DNA of 64,000 bases from Seohaeicola saemankumensis (GCF_021021435.1 NZ_JAINWI010000018.1:54324-118323); one strand, 5' to 3'; positions 17,177 to 26,467 are shown, counted from the first letter of the stretch. Made by a program: numbers and translations. The notes: generated by a model not told the origin, from the sequence alone.

Positions 17177-17743
17177 ATGACTTTGGAAACTACTCAACGC
17201 CAACCCGCTGCAAGACTGACCCGAGAGATCTCAATAATACTCGTCGGCACAATTCTTCTGACACTATCCGCCAAAATCGTGGTGCCGTTCTACCCGGTTC
17301 CGATGTCTACACAAACTCTGGTTGTCCTGGCTCTGGGCCTTTTCCTGGGGCCGGTGCGCAGTAGTCTTGTTGTTGTGGCATACCTTCTCGAAGGTCTGTT
17401 TGGCCTTCCGGTGTTCGCAGGCACGCCTCCGGCGCCGGCCGGACTCGCGTATATTGCCGGTCCCACAGGCGGATACTTGTTAGGCTTCGCACTTGCAGCG
17501 GCGGCTGCTGGATGGATTGTTCAAGCACTGGAAGGACTTCGGCCTGCCTTCAGGGCATCTGTCGCGGTCCTTTTTGGGTCGATACTGATGTATTGCGCCG
17601 GGCTAGTCTGGTTGGGTAGCTTTATCGGCTATGGCGAAAATTTGCTGAGCGCAGGGCTTTACCCGTTCCTTCTTGGGGATCTGACAAAAGCGGCGATCGC
17701 AGTGGCTCTGTATACAGGCTTCCAAAATTGGGGCCGTGATTGA
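17177..17743 (+). CDS. bioY: Biotin transporter BioY (substrate-binding S component)
   Basis: A 188-residue membrane protein with about six hydrophobic segments and the BioY-type stretches VVPFYPVPMSTQTLVVLA, LPVFAGTPPAPAGLAYIAGP and TGGYLLGFALAA. BioY binds and imports biotin, alone or with the EcfAT module; no ECF ATPase gene is nearby. It lies 48 bases after the acyl-CoA dehydrogenase on the same strand behind an AAGGA site, so it is probably the last gene of the carboxylase operon. That makes biotin import rise with the biotin-requiring carboxylases. Confidence 0.92.
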   Translation: MTLETTQRQPAARLTREISIILVGTILLTLSAKIVVPFYPVPMSTQTLVVLALGLFLGPVRSSLVVVAYLLEGLFGLPVFAGTPPAPAGLAYIAGPTGGYLLGFALAAAAAGWIVQALEGLRPAFRASVAVLFGSILMYCAGLVWLGSFIGYGENLLSAGLYPFLLGDLTKAAIAVALYTGFQNWGRD

Positions 17744-17766
17744 CTGCCGGGCTTCTCTGCATTGTT

Positions 17767-17792
17767 CCAGCGCCGGTGAAACACGGCGCTGG
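17767..17792 (+). terminator. Hairpin after bioY
   Basis: CCAGCGCCG at 17767-17775 pairs with CGGCGCTGG at 17784-17792 around an 8-base loop, 24 bases after the bioY stop. There is no T run, so it may act as a 3' stabiliser or weak terminator. Confidence 0.5.
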
Positions 17793-17882
17793 ACGCCAGC
17801 CCCAGCCTTCTATCGCTATACAAAAGCAAAAGACGGCGTCGCGTCTTCCGGGTTTTGCACTGTCAAAAGGTGTTTGAATTCA

Positions 17883-18716
17883 ATGACACAAAGCAGCATG
17901 TTTTTCACAGAGCCGGAACCGCCTCGCGCACAATGTATACAGGTGGCAGAGGGCATCCAGAGGATTGTCGCGAACAATCCCGGAAAGATGACCTATCATG
18001 GTACGAATACCTATATCGTCGATACATCCGAGGGCCGGTTCATTATCGACCCCGGTCCGGTGGAAGACAGCCTTCATCTCGAAGCGATTATCGACAGTTT
18101 GGGACCCAATCCGGCCGGTATTCTCGTCACTCATCACCATTCTGATCACTTCGGCGCAGCCCCGATATTGCGCGAGCGAACCGGTCTGCCCGTTTATGTG
18201 TCGCAGGCATTTCCGGACGACGCCTTTCAACCTGACGCGTTCCTAGAGGACGGCGAGGTAATCGCTGGTCTTACCGTCCTGCACACACCGGGCCATGCCA
18301 GCGATCACCTTTGCTTTGCGCGACCGGACAGGGTTTTGTTTACAGGCGATCATATTATGAGTTGGAACAGCTCAATCGTAAGCCCGCCCGACGGCAACAT
18401 GCATGATTACTGTGCTCAGCTTAAGCGGCTGATAGAACGTGATGACAAGATTTGCCTGCCGGGACACGGTCCGATTCTCCCGCATCCGCAACCCTATGCC
18501 AAAAAGCTGCTCGCCAACCGGATGCGTCGGGAAGCGGAGATCCTTGCACACCTGGCGGACACCCCTGATACAGTCAAAAACACTGCCGCTTTAGTTTACA
18601 AGAAATCCGATCCGCATATTGCGATGGCCGCCGAACGAAATGTTGCGGCACATCTTGAAAAGCTTCTCTCAGAATCGCGAGTGACGCAGGATGGAAATAT
18701 CTGGAAAGTTACTTAA
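17883..18716 (+). CDS. Metallo-beta-lactamase-fold hydrolase (LACTB2-like)
   Basis: A 277-residue MBL-fold protein with the zinc motif VTHHHSDHFGA, later metal ligands in TPGHASDHL and TGDHIM, and a C-terminal helical region with LPGHGP. The PGKMTYHGTNTYIV opening is typical of the LACTB2/RNase-Z-like hydrolase group. The longer frame starts inside bioY; the ATG at 17883 precedes a normal N-terminus. Substrate unknown; hydrolysis of a thioester or phosphoester is possible. It stands between the bioY operon and the convergent oxidoreductase operon. Confidence 0.8.
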   Translation: MTQSSMFFTEPEPPRAQCIQVAEGIQRIVANNPGKMTYHGTNTYIVDTSEGRFIIDPGPVEDSLHLEAIIDSLGPNPAGILVTHHHSDHFGAAPILRERTGLPVYVSQAFPDDAFQPDAFLEDGEVIAGLTVLHTPGHASDHLCFARPDRVLFTGDHIMSWNSSIVSPPDGNMHDYCAQLKRLIERDDKICLPGHGPILPHPQPYAKKLLANRMRREAEILAHLADTPDTVKNTAALVYKKSDPHIAMAAERNVAAHLEKLLSESRVTQDGNIWKVT

Positions 18717-18916
18717 CATAACTATGCTTATGCGAATTATATGGCGTGTTTGAAACCCTCCCCCAACCGGCCCGCAAAACTGTCCTAAAAAGCAGGACTA
18801 CTTCATTCACAACAATTTGGCGTTCCTGAAGGACGATCTCGCTTTTGAAATCCTAAAATAAGAACGCTAGTTGACGCTCGCCATAGGGCAGCGCGCGCCA
18901 ACAAAATCTATATTGG

Positions 18917-21091
18917 TTAGGCGAGTCCGTGGTTCGAAAATGGCAAATCTCGAACCGTCTTGCCGGTTGCCCGACGGACAGCATTTGCAACAGCGGGACC
19001 AATGGGCGGTGTGCCGGGTTCGCCAATTCCGGTCGGCGCCTCGGTTGATTGGACGATGTGAACGTCCACCTGAGGCATGTCGGTGATCCGGAGAGGCGTG
19101 TAGTCGTAAAAATTCGACTGGTTCACCTCTCCCTCTGTCATCGTGATCTCTTCACGCAGGATCGCCGAAAGACCGTAGCCCAGCCCCCCTTCGATCTGCG
19201 CCTCGATGTTCGAAGGGTTGATCGGCACGCCGCAATCGACAGCACAGGTCACATGTTCGACCTTGACTGTTCCGTCCTGGCGAATACGAACATCCGCAAT
19301 TTCAGCGACATAGGAGCCGAAGCTTTTGTGGACGGCGATGCCTCTTGTCAGGCCGTCAGGTATCTTACCGGCCTTTTCCGCTGCCAGTTCGAGCACGCCT
19401 CGCGCGCGCGGATCGGTGAGGTAGCGCAGACGGAATTCCACAGGGTCGGCCTCCGCCGCCTCCGCCAACTCATCCATGATCGTCTCGACCACGTAGGCGG
19501 TGTGGGTATGCCCGACCGAGCGCCACCAGAGTACGGGAACACCAACGCGCGGATGATGAACATCAACCGACCAACCCGGTATGGTGTATGCCGAGTGTTG
19601 ACCAAGGCCTTCAACAGAAGATGCATCAACGCCGCCGCTTACCATAAACTGTTCGAACGCAGTTCCGATAGCGATACCCTGCCCCACCACGCGCTGTTCC
19701 CACGACGTGATATTACCGTCTACATCAAGGCTGGCACGCACACGGTGCATGTGCATCGGGCGGTAATATCCGCCGCGCACATCGTCCTCGCGGGTCCAGA
19801 CCAGCTTGATCGGGCGCGCTTGCCCGTGCGTTTGAAGCCACGCTTGCGCAATCATCGCCGCCTCAGCCACGTAGTGGCTGTCGTAGATCGCACGGCGCCC
19901 AAAAGAACCGCCGCCCCAAAGGGTCTCGATTTTTACCGAACCCGGATCAATGCCAAGCACCTGAGCCCCGATGTTCTGGTCCAGGGTCTGTATCTGCGAT
20001 CCGGTCCAGAATGTCGCCTCAGCGCCGTCGAACAGAACGGTCACGTCGATCGGCTCCATCGGCGTATGCGCGAGATAGGGGAAGAAGTAATCGGCTTCGA
20101 TCACTTTCACCTCTTCGACCTGTGAGACTGCGGCGTTTTCGAAGACAATGCCATCCTCATCAAGCAATGCTGTGTATTCTGCACGCAGTTCTTCCGTGCC
20201 ACGGTTTTCGGCCTGTGAGAAATCCCATTCAGCTGAAAGAGCGTCGCGCGCCTGAATTGCCTGCCAGGTTGACTCGGCGATCACCGCCGCCCGATCCGGC
20301 AGGCGGATCACGTCGATCACGCCGGGCATTGCCCGCGCCTCAGCGTCATCCAGTCCGGCCAACGCACCACCAAAACGCGGACTGCGCAGGCTGACAGCGT
20401 ACATCAGCCCCTCCATCGCCACGTCCATCCCGAACATGCCCGTGGCACCTTGGGTCTTGCGCGCCACATCCACCCGCGGAAAGGATTTGCCGATATAGAC
20501 CCATTGATCGGGCGATTTCAGTGTCACGCTGTCCGGCACGCTCTGCTTCGCCGCAGCGACCGCCATATCGCCCAGCGTGGCTTTGTTCGCGCCGTCAGTG
20601 ATCTCACCGTTTGATATGGTAATGCTGGCAGGATCAACGCCCCAGGTCTTGGCTGCCGCCGCGACAAGCATCGCTCGTGCCGTTGCACCGGCTTCACGGT
20701 ATTGCTGCCAGGAGTTGGGCATCGCGGTTGAACCACCTGTGCCCTGCACACCCAAGAGAGTATTGGCATAAAGACCGGTATTGGCGGGCGCAAATTGTGT
20801 TGTGACCTGCGCTGCATCCGCATCAAGTTCGTCTGCAATCAACGTAGCCAAACCTGTAGCGGTCCCCTGCCCCTTGTCGAGGTGCTTAACAATTACGACA
20901 ACAGTGTTGTCAGGACGAATATGGACAAAAGGTGTGGCCAGACTGTCCGGGCCACCCTGTGCTGTTGCTGCGGTCGGCAAAAGCGCACCACCCAGAATGA
21001 GACCACCCGCCGCGCCTGCGCTCATTTTGAGAAAGCCCCGGCGCGTCGTACCCCGAGCGGACACGGCCTGTGAGATAATTCTGTTCAGCAT
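18917..21091 (-). CDS. Molybdenum hydroxylase large subunit, Tat-exported (isoquinoline 1-oxidoreductase beta type)
   Basis: A 724-residue xanthine-oxidase-family molybdopterin-binding subunit. The N-terminus has a twin-arginine signal ([16 protein letters not shown]) followed by a hydrophobic stretch and an Ala-rich cleavage region, so it should work in the periplasm. Cofactor-binding segments such as [13 protein letters not shown] and the C-terminal [19 protein letters not shown] with the active-site glutamate are present. It would hydroxylate an aldehyde or N-heterocycle together with the [2Fe-2S] subunit encoded one base upstream. The ATG at 21091 is chosen over an in-frame start 27 codons upstream inside the neighbouring gene. 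No cytochrome or XdhC-type maturation gene is adjacent. Confidence 0.85.
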   Translation of the reverse strand: MLNRIISQAVSARGTTRRGFLKMSAGAAGGLILGGALLPTAATAQGGPDSLATPFVHIRPDNTVVVIVKHLDKGQGTATGLATLIADELDADAAQVTTQFAPANTGLYANTLLGVQGTGGSTAMPNSWQQYREAGATARAMLVAAAAKTWGVDPASITISNGEITDGANKATLGDMAVAAAKQSVPDSVTLKSPDQWVYIGKSFPRVDVARKTQGATGMFGMDVAMEGLMYAVSLRSPRFGGALAGLDDAEARAMPGVIDVIRLPDRAAVIAESTWQAIQARDALSAEWDFSQAENRGTEELRAEYTALLDEDGIVFENAAVSQVEEVKVIEADYFFPYLAHTPMEPIDVTVLFDGAEATFWTGSQIQTLDQNIGAQVLGIDPGSVKIETLWGGGSFGRRAIYDSHYVAEAAMIAQAWLQTHGQARPIKLVWTREDDVRGGYYRPMHMHRVRASLDVDGNITSWEQRVVGQGIAIGTAFEQFMVSGGVDASSVEGLGQHSAYTIPGWSVDVHHPRVGVPVLWWRSVGHTHTAYVVETIMDELAEAAEADPVEFRLRYLTDPRARGVLELAAEKAGKIPDGLTRGIAVHKSFGSYVAEIADVRIRQDGTVKVEHVTCAVDCGVPINPSNIEAQIEGGLGYGLSAILREEITMTEGEVNQSNFYDYTPLRITDMPQVDVHIVQSTEAPTGIGEPGTPPIGPAVANAVRRATGKTVRDLPFSNHGLA

Positions 21092-21092
21092 G

Positions 21093-21551
21093 TTAACCCT
21101 CCACAATTTCGGATGCGCGATGGATCGCTTTGCGTATCCGTGCGTAGGTGGCACACCGGCAAAGGTTTCCATCCATCGCCGTGTCTATGTCGTCGTCGGT
21201 TGGTTTGGGCGTGTCCCGCAACAACGCCGCTGCCGACAAGATTTGACCTGATTGGCAATAGCCGCATTGGGGCACTTCAAGCTCGACCCACGCCGCACGG
21301 ACAGCCTCGGTGGTCGCATCTTGCGCGCCCTCGATCGTCGTCACGGTGGCACCGTCAATGTCGCCCACGAAGGTCTGGCAAGAGCGCACAAGCGCCCCAT
21401 TCACGTTCACTGTACATGCGCCGCATGACGCAACACCGCAGCCGAACTTGGTGCCAGTCAAGCCCAGTTCATCGCGCAAAGCCCACAACAAAGGTGTATC
21501 AGCACTTGCTGCTATCTCGCGCGGCTCACCGTTCAAATTAAGTTTGATCAT
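21093..21551 (-). CDS. [2Fe-2S] subunit of molybdenum hydroxylase (IorA-like)
   Basis: A 152-residue protein with two iron-sulphur modules. The plant-ferredoxin-type cluster is [18 protein letters not shown] plus VRSC. The second C-terminal cluster is PQCGYCQSG followed by [12 protein letters not shown]. It passes electrons from the molybdenum subunit encoded immediately downstream. There is no signal peptide; export as a complex by the Tat signal of the partner is usual for this type. The ATG at 21551 follows AAGGAGAAG. It lies third in the MarR-GST-FeS-Mo operon. Confidence 0.9.
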   Translation of the reverse strand: MIKLNLNGEPREIAASADTPLLWALRDELGLTGTKFGCGVASCGACTVNVNGALVRSCQTFVGDIDGATVTTIEGAQDATTEAVRAAWVELEVPQCGYCQSGQILSAAALLRDTPKPTDDDIDTAMDGNLCRCATYARIRKAIHRASEIVEG

Positions 21552-21570
21552 CGCTCGCTTCTCCTTTTCC

Positions 21571-22203
21571 TCAGCTAAGGTTTGGAGCAGTGGAGGCAAA
21601 GACGTCATCCGCGCTCAACCTGTCCCACCAGTCTTGCATCCCATCAACGGCCAGAAGCGCGGCGCCATCTTCTGTCAGTGTCGCATAAAATACGATGGGC
21701 CCCAGAAGATAGTCGGCATAGCCAGGTGCGTCGCCTGCAAGGAATGGCGCGTCGCCTTTGTTTTCCATCGCCAGTTTGGCAAACTTCTTGCCGTTTTCGA
21801 GGCCGGATTGGCGCAGTTCCTCATTCTTCCCACCGACCATATGAGGGAACAAGTGATAGGCCACAAACCCCGTAATCGCACTGCCACCGTAATTGTGATA
21901 AAGTGCCACGTTTTCATCAGATTTTGCACGTGCTCTTGCATCAGTGGGAAGCATCGGTGGCTCAGGGTCGCGCGCTTCAAGATAGCGCACAATGGCATCT
22001 GTTTCGCGCAAACGCATTCCGTCAATGTCCAATACCGGCACTTTGCCAAAGGGGTGGCGCTCAAGGTGTTCGGCTTGACGCGGCTCGCCTTGCAAGACAT
22101 TCACGGACACCTGATCGTAGGGCACGCCCTTGTTTGCCAAGACACAGCGGACGGTGCGCACATATGTTGAACCGTCAAAACCGTAGAGAGTTGTTTCTGT
22201 CAT
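21571..22203 (-). CDS. Glutathione S-transferase family protein
   Basis: A 210-residue GST with an N-terminal thioredoxin-like domain ([20 protein letters not shown], then [10 protein letters not shown] with the cis-proline and [11 protein letters not shown]) and an all-helical C-terminal domain. A serine at the start of the first helix (GSTYVR) may activate glutathione. It lies between a MarR-type peroxide-sensor gene and a molybdenum hydroxylase, suggesting conjugation or reduction of a reactive compound. The ATG at 22203 is chosen over the 49-codon extension, which lies in the MarR coding region. Confidence 0.87.
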   Translation of the reverse strand: MTETTLYGFDGSTYVRTVRCVLANKGVPYDQVSVNVLQGEPRQAEHLERHPFGKVPVLDIDGMRLRETDAIVRYLEARDPEPPMLPTDARARAKSDENVALYHNYGGSAITGFVAYHLFPHMVGGKNEELRQSGLENGKKFAKLAMENKGDAPFLAGDAPGYADYLLGPIVFYATLTEDGAALLAVDGMQDWWDRLSADDVFASTAPNLS

Positions 22204-22219
22204 GGTATCCTCGATAGTA

Positions 22220-22729
22220 TTATTTGAGAGGGGTTGGTGTTGGTAAAGCAACGCCAATAGGCGTGTTGAGATCCTCGGACAGCAGAGCCACAAGTTTGCG
22301 GACACTGGTACGGAGGCCCTCGACCACATCATGACCAAGACGGTCGCCAATCTGGTCTGACAAGGCTTGTGGAATTTCTTTCGCTTGGTCTTTCAGAGAC
22401 TGGCCCCGAGATGTCAGCCGCACGATGACGTGGCGTTGGTCGGAACGGTCGCGGTTTCGCGTCAGCAATCCTTGATCTTGCATGCGCTTCACGATCGGCG
22501 TCATCGTAGCGCTATCAATATGCAGGCGTTGAGCAAGGGCTCCTACATGAATGGGCCCCTCCTCCCACAGGATCAACATGACCAAATACTGCGAATAGGT
22601 CAGGCCCAAAGGCTCAAGAAGCGGTCGGTACACACGCCCCAAAAGGTTTGATGCGGCGTAAAGGGGAAAGCACAACTGTCTGTCCAAGCCGAGCATGTCG
22701 TACGGGTCATGGCTTTGGGCTTTCTTCAT
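22220..22729 (-). CDS. MarR family regulator, OhrR-type one-cysteine peroxide sensor
   Basis: A 169-residue winged-helix regulator. The N-terminal LDRQLCFPLYAASNL carries Cys20, with Tyr34 and Tyr45 at exactly the +14 and +25 spacing of the OhrR sensor Cys/Tyr/Tyr triad (C15/Y29/Y40 in Bacillus subtilis OhrR). The winged helix follows (HIDSATMTPIVKRMQDQGLL). It heads an operon with the GST and molybdenum hydroxylase genes rather than ohr, which is not in the window. An inverted repeat CGTTCG-N8-CGAACG lies 82 bases upstream of its ATG. Sensing of organic peroxide is inferred from the triad. Confidence 0.85.
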   Translation of the reverse strand: MKKAQSHDPYDMLGLDRQLCFPLYAASNLLGRVYRPLLEPLGLTYSQYLVMLILWEEGPIHVGALAQRLHIDSATMTPIVKRMQDQGLLTRNRDRSDQRHVIVRLTSRGQSLKDQAKEIPQALSDQIGDRLGHDVVEGLRTSVRKLVALLSEDLNTPIGVALPTPTPLK

Positions 22730-22811
22730 CACGGTACCCGGTGCTGGGTGGCACGCGTACCGGTGACACTCTCCAACCCGAGCGAAAACAACCATTCGCA
22801 CCACAAGTCAT

Positions 22812-22831
22812 CGTTCGGAATTTGTCGAACG
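22812..22831. promoter_or_regulatory. Inverted repeat CGTTCG-N8-CGAACG, candidate MarR operator
   Basis: Perfect 6-base arms at 22812-22817 and 22826-22831, upstream of the OhrR-type gene transcribed leftwards. The inner half-sites TTCG/CGAA also form the palindrome at 24021-24032 by the second OhrR-type gene, though with a shorter spacer. Confidence 0.4.
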
Positions 22832-22994
22832 CGTACAAAAATCGTGCTCATGTATCCCCCGAAAATTGATCATCGCTTCCTTGAACTGCAAGATAGACTG
22901 CTAACTTTATCTGGCAACCTAATAATTCGTGCACGAAGTAAATAACCTAAATAGTCTGTGCTTTGCAAATCATATCGCTTAGCCCCAGACCCAG

Positions 22995-23020
22995 AAAAGA
23001 GAGCGCCTTTCGACGCTCTC
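22995..23020 (-). terminator. Rho-independent terminator of the Tat-type MBL gene
   Basis: Read on the minus strand, GAGAGCG pairs with CGCTCTC around an 8-base loop and is followed directly by TTTT. It lies 16 bases after the stop codon of the gene at 23036-23995. Confidence 0.85.
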
Positions 23021-23035
23021 TTGAATTGTGCACTG

Positions 23036-23995
23036 TTACATCCAGGTCGCTGGGACATAGCGATACGCGTCGCCGTCCCGCAGAATACGGCCAAAACCGG
23101 GGAAGTGGATGTGACTCCCTGCGACGAGCATCTTGTCGGCCGACACCATGTCAAAGATACGGCGGCGCGAGACCGCTGCTTGCGCGGGATCAGAGTCGAA
23201 ACCAAACCCGATATCTGGCAGCGCTGTATGCACGTCTGCCGAGTGCAGCGAATCGGCAATCATCAGCAACTGGCGATCGCCACCGTCAATCCGCACAATG
23301 GAATGACCGGGCGTATGGCCCGGAGACAGTATCATCGACAAACCTGGAGCCGCTTCATTACCGTCAGCAATGCGGGTCACGTTTGTGCCATAGGCATTCA
23401 ACACAGTCTGTGCCAGTTGGAAAAGGCCCTTCGCCTCTGCGGGGGCTTGCGCCATCATCGCCTCGTCGGTCCAGAAACCGGCCTCGACTTCGCCAACCGC
23501 CAGTTCGGCGTTCTTGAACACAGCTTCACCTCCACGGATCAAACCGCCAAGGTGGTCGGGGTGCGCGTGCGTCAGGATAACGAGATCAATGTCTTCGGGC
23601 GCGACGCCAGCTGCGGCAAGGCCAAGGGTCACCCCGCCAAAACCGGGCCCGAGCAATTCTTGCTCGCCCATACCCGCATCAATCAGGATCGTGCGGTCGT
23701 CTGACTGCAGAAGGAAAGCCGAAACAGGCGCGGGCAAGGCGTCTGGTCCGATGCCAACCTGCTCCATGACAGTGTCTATTTCGTCGCCTCCGAAGAAGAA
23801 GCCGCGCCCCAAAGGTGCGACCCCGTCGAGCAGGGCGGTGATGCGGTATTGCCCGAGCGGTGCAGAATAGAGCGCCGCCCCTTCTGTCGCGCTATGCCCA
23901 GCGGCCAGTGCCGGGCTTGCTACCCCTGCGAGAGCGGCGGTTGCAGGCAATATGGCAGCACCTTTGAGCAGGTTGCGTCGGTTGATCTGGGTCAC
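23036..23995 (-). CDS. Tat-exported metallo-beta-lactamase-fold hydrolase
   Basis: A 319-residue MBL-fold protein starting with a twin-arginine signal (NRRNLLKGAAILPATAALAG) and AxA-type cleavage region, so probably periplasmic. The zinc motif is LTHAHPDHLGG, with further ligands in SPGHTPGHS and the aspartate of IADSLHSADVH. The family includes lactonase-like and quorum-quenching enzymes, but the substrate is unknown. It is divergent from an OhrR-type regulator 101 bases away, which probably controls it, and ends in a clear terminator. Confidence 0.85.
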   Translation of the reverse strand: MTQINRRNLLKGAAILPATAALAGVASPALAAGHSATEGAALYSAPLGQYRITALLDGVAPLGRGFFFGGDEIDTVMEQVGIGPDALPAPVSAFLLQSDDRTILIDAGMGEQELLGPGFGGVTLGLAAAGVAPEDIDLVILTHAHPDHLGGLIRGGEAVFKNAELAVGEVEAGFWTDEAMMAQAPAEAKGLFQLAQTVLNAYGTNVTRIADGNEAAPGLSMILSPGHTPGHSIVRIDGGDRQLLMIADSLHSADVHTALPDIGFGFDSDPAQAAVSRRRIFDMVSADKMLVAGSHIHFPGFGRILRDGDAYRYVPATWM

Positions 23996-24020
23996 AGTAG
24001 GTCCTTTCGTGTTGGATTAT

Positions 24021-24032
24021 TTCGTATGCGAA
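24021..24032. promoter_or_regulatory. Inverted repeat TTCG-TATG-CGAA in divergent promoter
   Basis: Four-base arms around a four-base centre, with partial pairing extending one or two bases outwards. It lies in the 101-base space between the Tat-type MBL gene and the OhrR-type gene, as expected for an operator of the latter. Confidence 0.4.
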
Positions 24033-24096
24033 GTTTTTGGTCGCAAATGAAGCGTTGAGTCTTTGCAATTTTGACCAGTGAGGCTAACTAGCGTGT

Positions 24097-24588
24097 ATGG
24101 GAAAAAAATCCAAGCTCAATGATCTGGCCTGCTTTCAAGTGTACACGCTGCACCATGCGTTTGGCCGCTATTATCAGGCGGCCTTTGCAGAAAGTGGTCT
24201 GACATATGCAAAGTACATTATTTTGAAAGCTCTGGCCACGCAGTCACAAATGTCTCTTTCCGAGCTATCGCAGGGTGTCGGCGTTGAGCCGAACACGATC
24301 TCTCCTCTTGCCAAAAAAATGGCGACCTATGGCGTGATCGAACGGGTGCGCGACGCTGAAGACGAACGCCGCATTGTTTTGCGCCTCACGGAATATGGCA
24401 TTCAGGTCCTGAAAGCAGCCGATGAGGTTGTGGCGGAGAATTTTGCAGATCTCGGCATCTCGGACAATGATGCCAAGCAAGCGATTGCTCTGATTTCACG
24501 CATCCGATCGGCGGTAGAAAAAGCCAAGCCGAGTCGACTTAATTTGCCTCAAGCGCCTCCCAACGTACAAGACGGCCTGCCAGACTGA
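24097..24588 (+). CDS. MarR family regulator, second OhrR-type peroxide sensor
   Basis: A 163-residue winged-helix protein. Cys12 (LACFQVYTLHHAF), Tyr26 and Tyr37 again show the +14/+25 spacing of the OhrR triad. The wing region reads GVEPNTISPLAKKMATYGVI, then RVRDAEDERRIVLRLT. It is divergent from the Tat-type MBL hydrolase and followed by a cupin gene on the same strand. It is only distantly similar to the protein at 22220-22729, so this is not a recent duplication. Confidence 0.85.
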   Translation: MGKKSKLNDLACFQVYTLHHAFGRYYQAAFAESGLTYAKYIILKALATQSQMSLSELSQGVGVEPNTISPLAKKMATYGVIERVRDAEDERRIVLRLTEYGIQVLKAADEVVAENFADLGISDNDAKQAIALISRIRSAVEKAKPSRLNLPQAPPNVQDGLPD

Positions 24589-24699
24589 GAGCATGGGCGT
24601 AGAGCTTTCCCCGTTGATCGAAATTCTCACCCGATCGTGCCCAAGACAAAACCTGAACGACATACCGCCCCTTGAGGGGTGTGGAAAGGACTGAAACAG

Positions 24700-25368
24700 A
24701 TGGAACTGAACGCAGATTTTTCGCAGAAGGTCGTTGTGGACACCGATGGCCTTGAATGGCAAGCCTCGCCCATGAAAGGTGTGGACAGAAGGATGCTCGA
24801 CCGGATCGGGGACGAGGTTGCTAGGGCCACAACAATCGTGCGCTATGCGCCCGGCAGCCAGTTTTCCGCGCACACCCACGGTGGTGGTGAGGAATTCATC
24901 GTGCTTGATGGCGTCTTTCAGGATGAACATGGTGACTATCCGGCAGGCACCTATGTGCGAAATCCTCCAACGACATCTCATACGCCGGGATCGGAAGCGG
25001 GCTGCACGATTTTCGTCAAACTCTGGCAATTCGATATGAATGACCGCACCCAGTTTCACAAAGATATGGAGGCCGAGCTTGGCGCTTCCGAAAATGGTGT
25101 GGCAACTGCCATCCTGCACCGCGATAAGCGCGAGACAGTGACGTTCTGCAATCTGGAGAAGAGCGCGACCATGACATCGGATGAAATTGGCGGCATCGAG
25201 ATATTGGTGATCAGCGGGACCGCAACGGTAAATGGGGAAACCCTGAAACAGAACACTTGGTTGCGTCTGCCTGATGGCACCGCTTTGACAGCCACAGCTG
25301 GGGCTGAGGGTGCAAAGCTTTGGATGAAAACAGGGCATCTACCATACGCCAAGGCACCGCAAGTTTGA
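24700..25368 (+). CDS. ChrR-like cupin protein
   Basis: A 222-residue protein with two cupin units. The first has the metal-ligand pattern of [18 protein letters not shown], like the zinc/metal cupin of ChrR, followed by [17 protein letters not shown]. The second cupin (about residues 130-215) is degenerate, with no clear histidine cluster. Free-standing ChrR-type cupins have been linked to singlet-oxygen or peroxide stress or act as dioxygenase-like enzymes. No sigma factor gene is adjacent, so anti-sigma function is unlikely. The ATG at 24700 follows GGAAAGGA. Confidence 0.75.
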   Translation: MELNADFSQKVVVDTDGLEWQASPMKGVDRRMLDRIGDEVARATTIVRYAPGSQFSAHTHGGGEEFIVLDGVFQDEHGDYPAGTYVRNPPTTSHTPGSEAGCTIFVKLWQFDMNDRTQFHKDMEAELGASENGVATAILHRDKRETVTFCNLEKSATMTSDEIGGIEILVISGTATVNGETLKQNTWLRLPDGTALTATAGAEGAKLWMKTGHLPYAKAPQV

Positions 25369-25409
25369 CGAAAACGGGTCGAACCACGTCGCACAGGAAA
25401 GTTTGAACG

Positions 25410-26465
25410 TTGCAAACGCAAACACTTATCATCGGTGGTGGGCTTTCAGGTCTGTCGCTCGCAGCGCGGCTATCTGCCGAGGGGCAGGATTTTCTGCTTG
25501 TCGAAGCCCGCGAAAGGTGGGGCGGACGTATTCTGAGCGAGCAGTACCAAGTGGGCACCTTTGATCTTGGCCCCTCGTGGTTCTGGCCCGGCCAACCACG
25601 TATTGCGGCGCTGGTCGCGCGCCTTGGGCTCACACGGTTTGAGCAGTTTTATCAAGGTGAACTTTTGTATGAAGACGAACGTGGGCATGTGCAGCGGGGA
25701 CGCGGTTTTGCGTCGATGCAAGGCTCTTGGCGGTTGCAAGGCGGTCTTGCGGCCTTGATAAACAAACTTCTGCCCGAAATTCCGTCAGACAAACGCTTCT
25801 CCGCCATGCCAATCAATGCGCTGCGTCGAACGAGCGATGGCATTGCCGCCCAGACAGAGGCGGGTGCGGAGATCGCGGCACGAAAGGTTGTTTTGGCCCT
25901 GCCACCGCGGGTTGCAGCGCAGTTTTCCTATGCGCCCGCGCTACCCTCGGGCGCTTTGACTGCAATGGAGGGTATTCCGACTTGGATGGCAGGACAGGCC
26001 AAAGCCATTGCTGTGTATGACCGCCCCTTTTGGCGCGATAATGGCCTGTCCGGTGATGCAACAAGCAGACTTGGCCCGATGGTTGAATGTCACGATGCAA
26101 GCCCGCTTGAGGGTGGTCCCTATGCCATCTTCGGCTTCATAGGGATTCCGCCCGACATGAGGCGCGACACCGAAGCCCTGCGCGAGCAGGTGCGAATGCA
26201 ATTGGTCCGTCTCTTTGGCCCCGAAGCACAAAACCCAAAGCGTCTTTACGTCAAGGACTGGGCTTTCGACCCATACACAGCGACCGCCCTTGACCAAAAG
26301 CCCGTTCATGCCCACCCAGATTATGGTTTGCCGCGCGCTTTGTCCGATCTTTGGGACAATGCGCTTGTCTTTGGCGGTACCGAGGCGGCCCCGACATTCG
26401 GCGGTTTTCTAGAAGGCGCGCTTGAGGCGGCGGAACAAGCTCACGCCGCCATTGCGGCAGGTTGA
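25410..26465 (+). CDS. Flavin-containing amine oxidase family protein
   Basis: A 351-residue FAD enzyme. It has the N-terminal dinucleotide fold IIGGGLSGLSLAARLS with the acidic end VEARERWGGRI, a conserved DLGPSWFWPGQPR segment, and a C-terminal FAD-contacting stretch (VFGGTEAAPTFGGFLEGAL). These are the hallmarks of monoamine-oxidase-like proteins, but it is shorter than typical family members of about 450 residues. The start codon appears to be TTG at 25410 behind AGGAAAG. It follows the cupin gene by 41 bases and is probably in the same operon. Substrate unknown. Confidence 0.8.
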   Translation: MQTQTLIIGGGLSGLSLAARLSAEGQDFLLVEARERWGGRILSEQYQVGTFDLGPSWFWPGQPRIAALVARLGLTRFEQFYQGELLYEDERGHVQRGRGFASMQGSWRLQGGLAALINKLLPEIPSDKRFSAMPINALRRTSDGIAAQTEAGAEIAARKVVLALPPRVAAQFSYAPALPSGALTAMEGIPTWMAGQAKAIAVYDRPFWRDNGLSGDATSRLGPMVECHDASPLEGGPYAIFGFIGIPPDMRRDTEALREQVRMQLVRLFGPEAQNPKRLYVKDWAFDPYTATALDQKPVHAHPDYGLPRALSDLWDNALVFGGTEAAPTFGGFLEGALEAAEQAHAAIAAG

Positions 26466-26467
26466 GG

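Larger units (their letters stand above)
22730..23035. other. Intergenic region between OhrR-type gene and Tat-type hydrolase gene
   Basis: About 300 bases without a gene. It holds the inverted repeat at 22812-22831 and the terminator at 22995-23020. The AT-rich middle (22850-22950) presumably contains the promoter of the MarR operon, but no convincing -35/-10 pair was seen. Confidence 0.6.

Noticed and set aside
18782..18798. Small hairpin GTCCT-N7-AGGAC between the MBL and molybdenum hydroxylase genes
   Set aside because: Only five base pairs and no T run; too weak to call a terminator.
19049..20125. A 358-codon plus-strand frame opposite the molybdenum hydroxylase gene
   Set aside because: Arginine- and histidine-rich shadow translation without motifs; the opposite strand is a complete enzyme.
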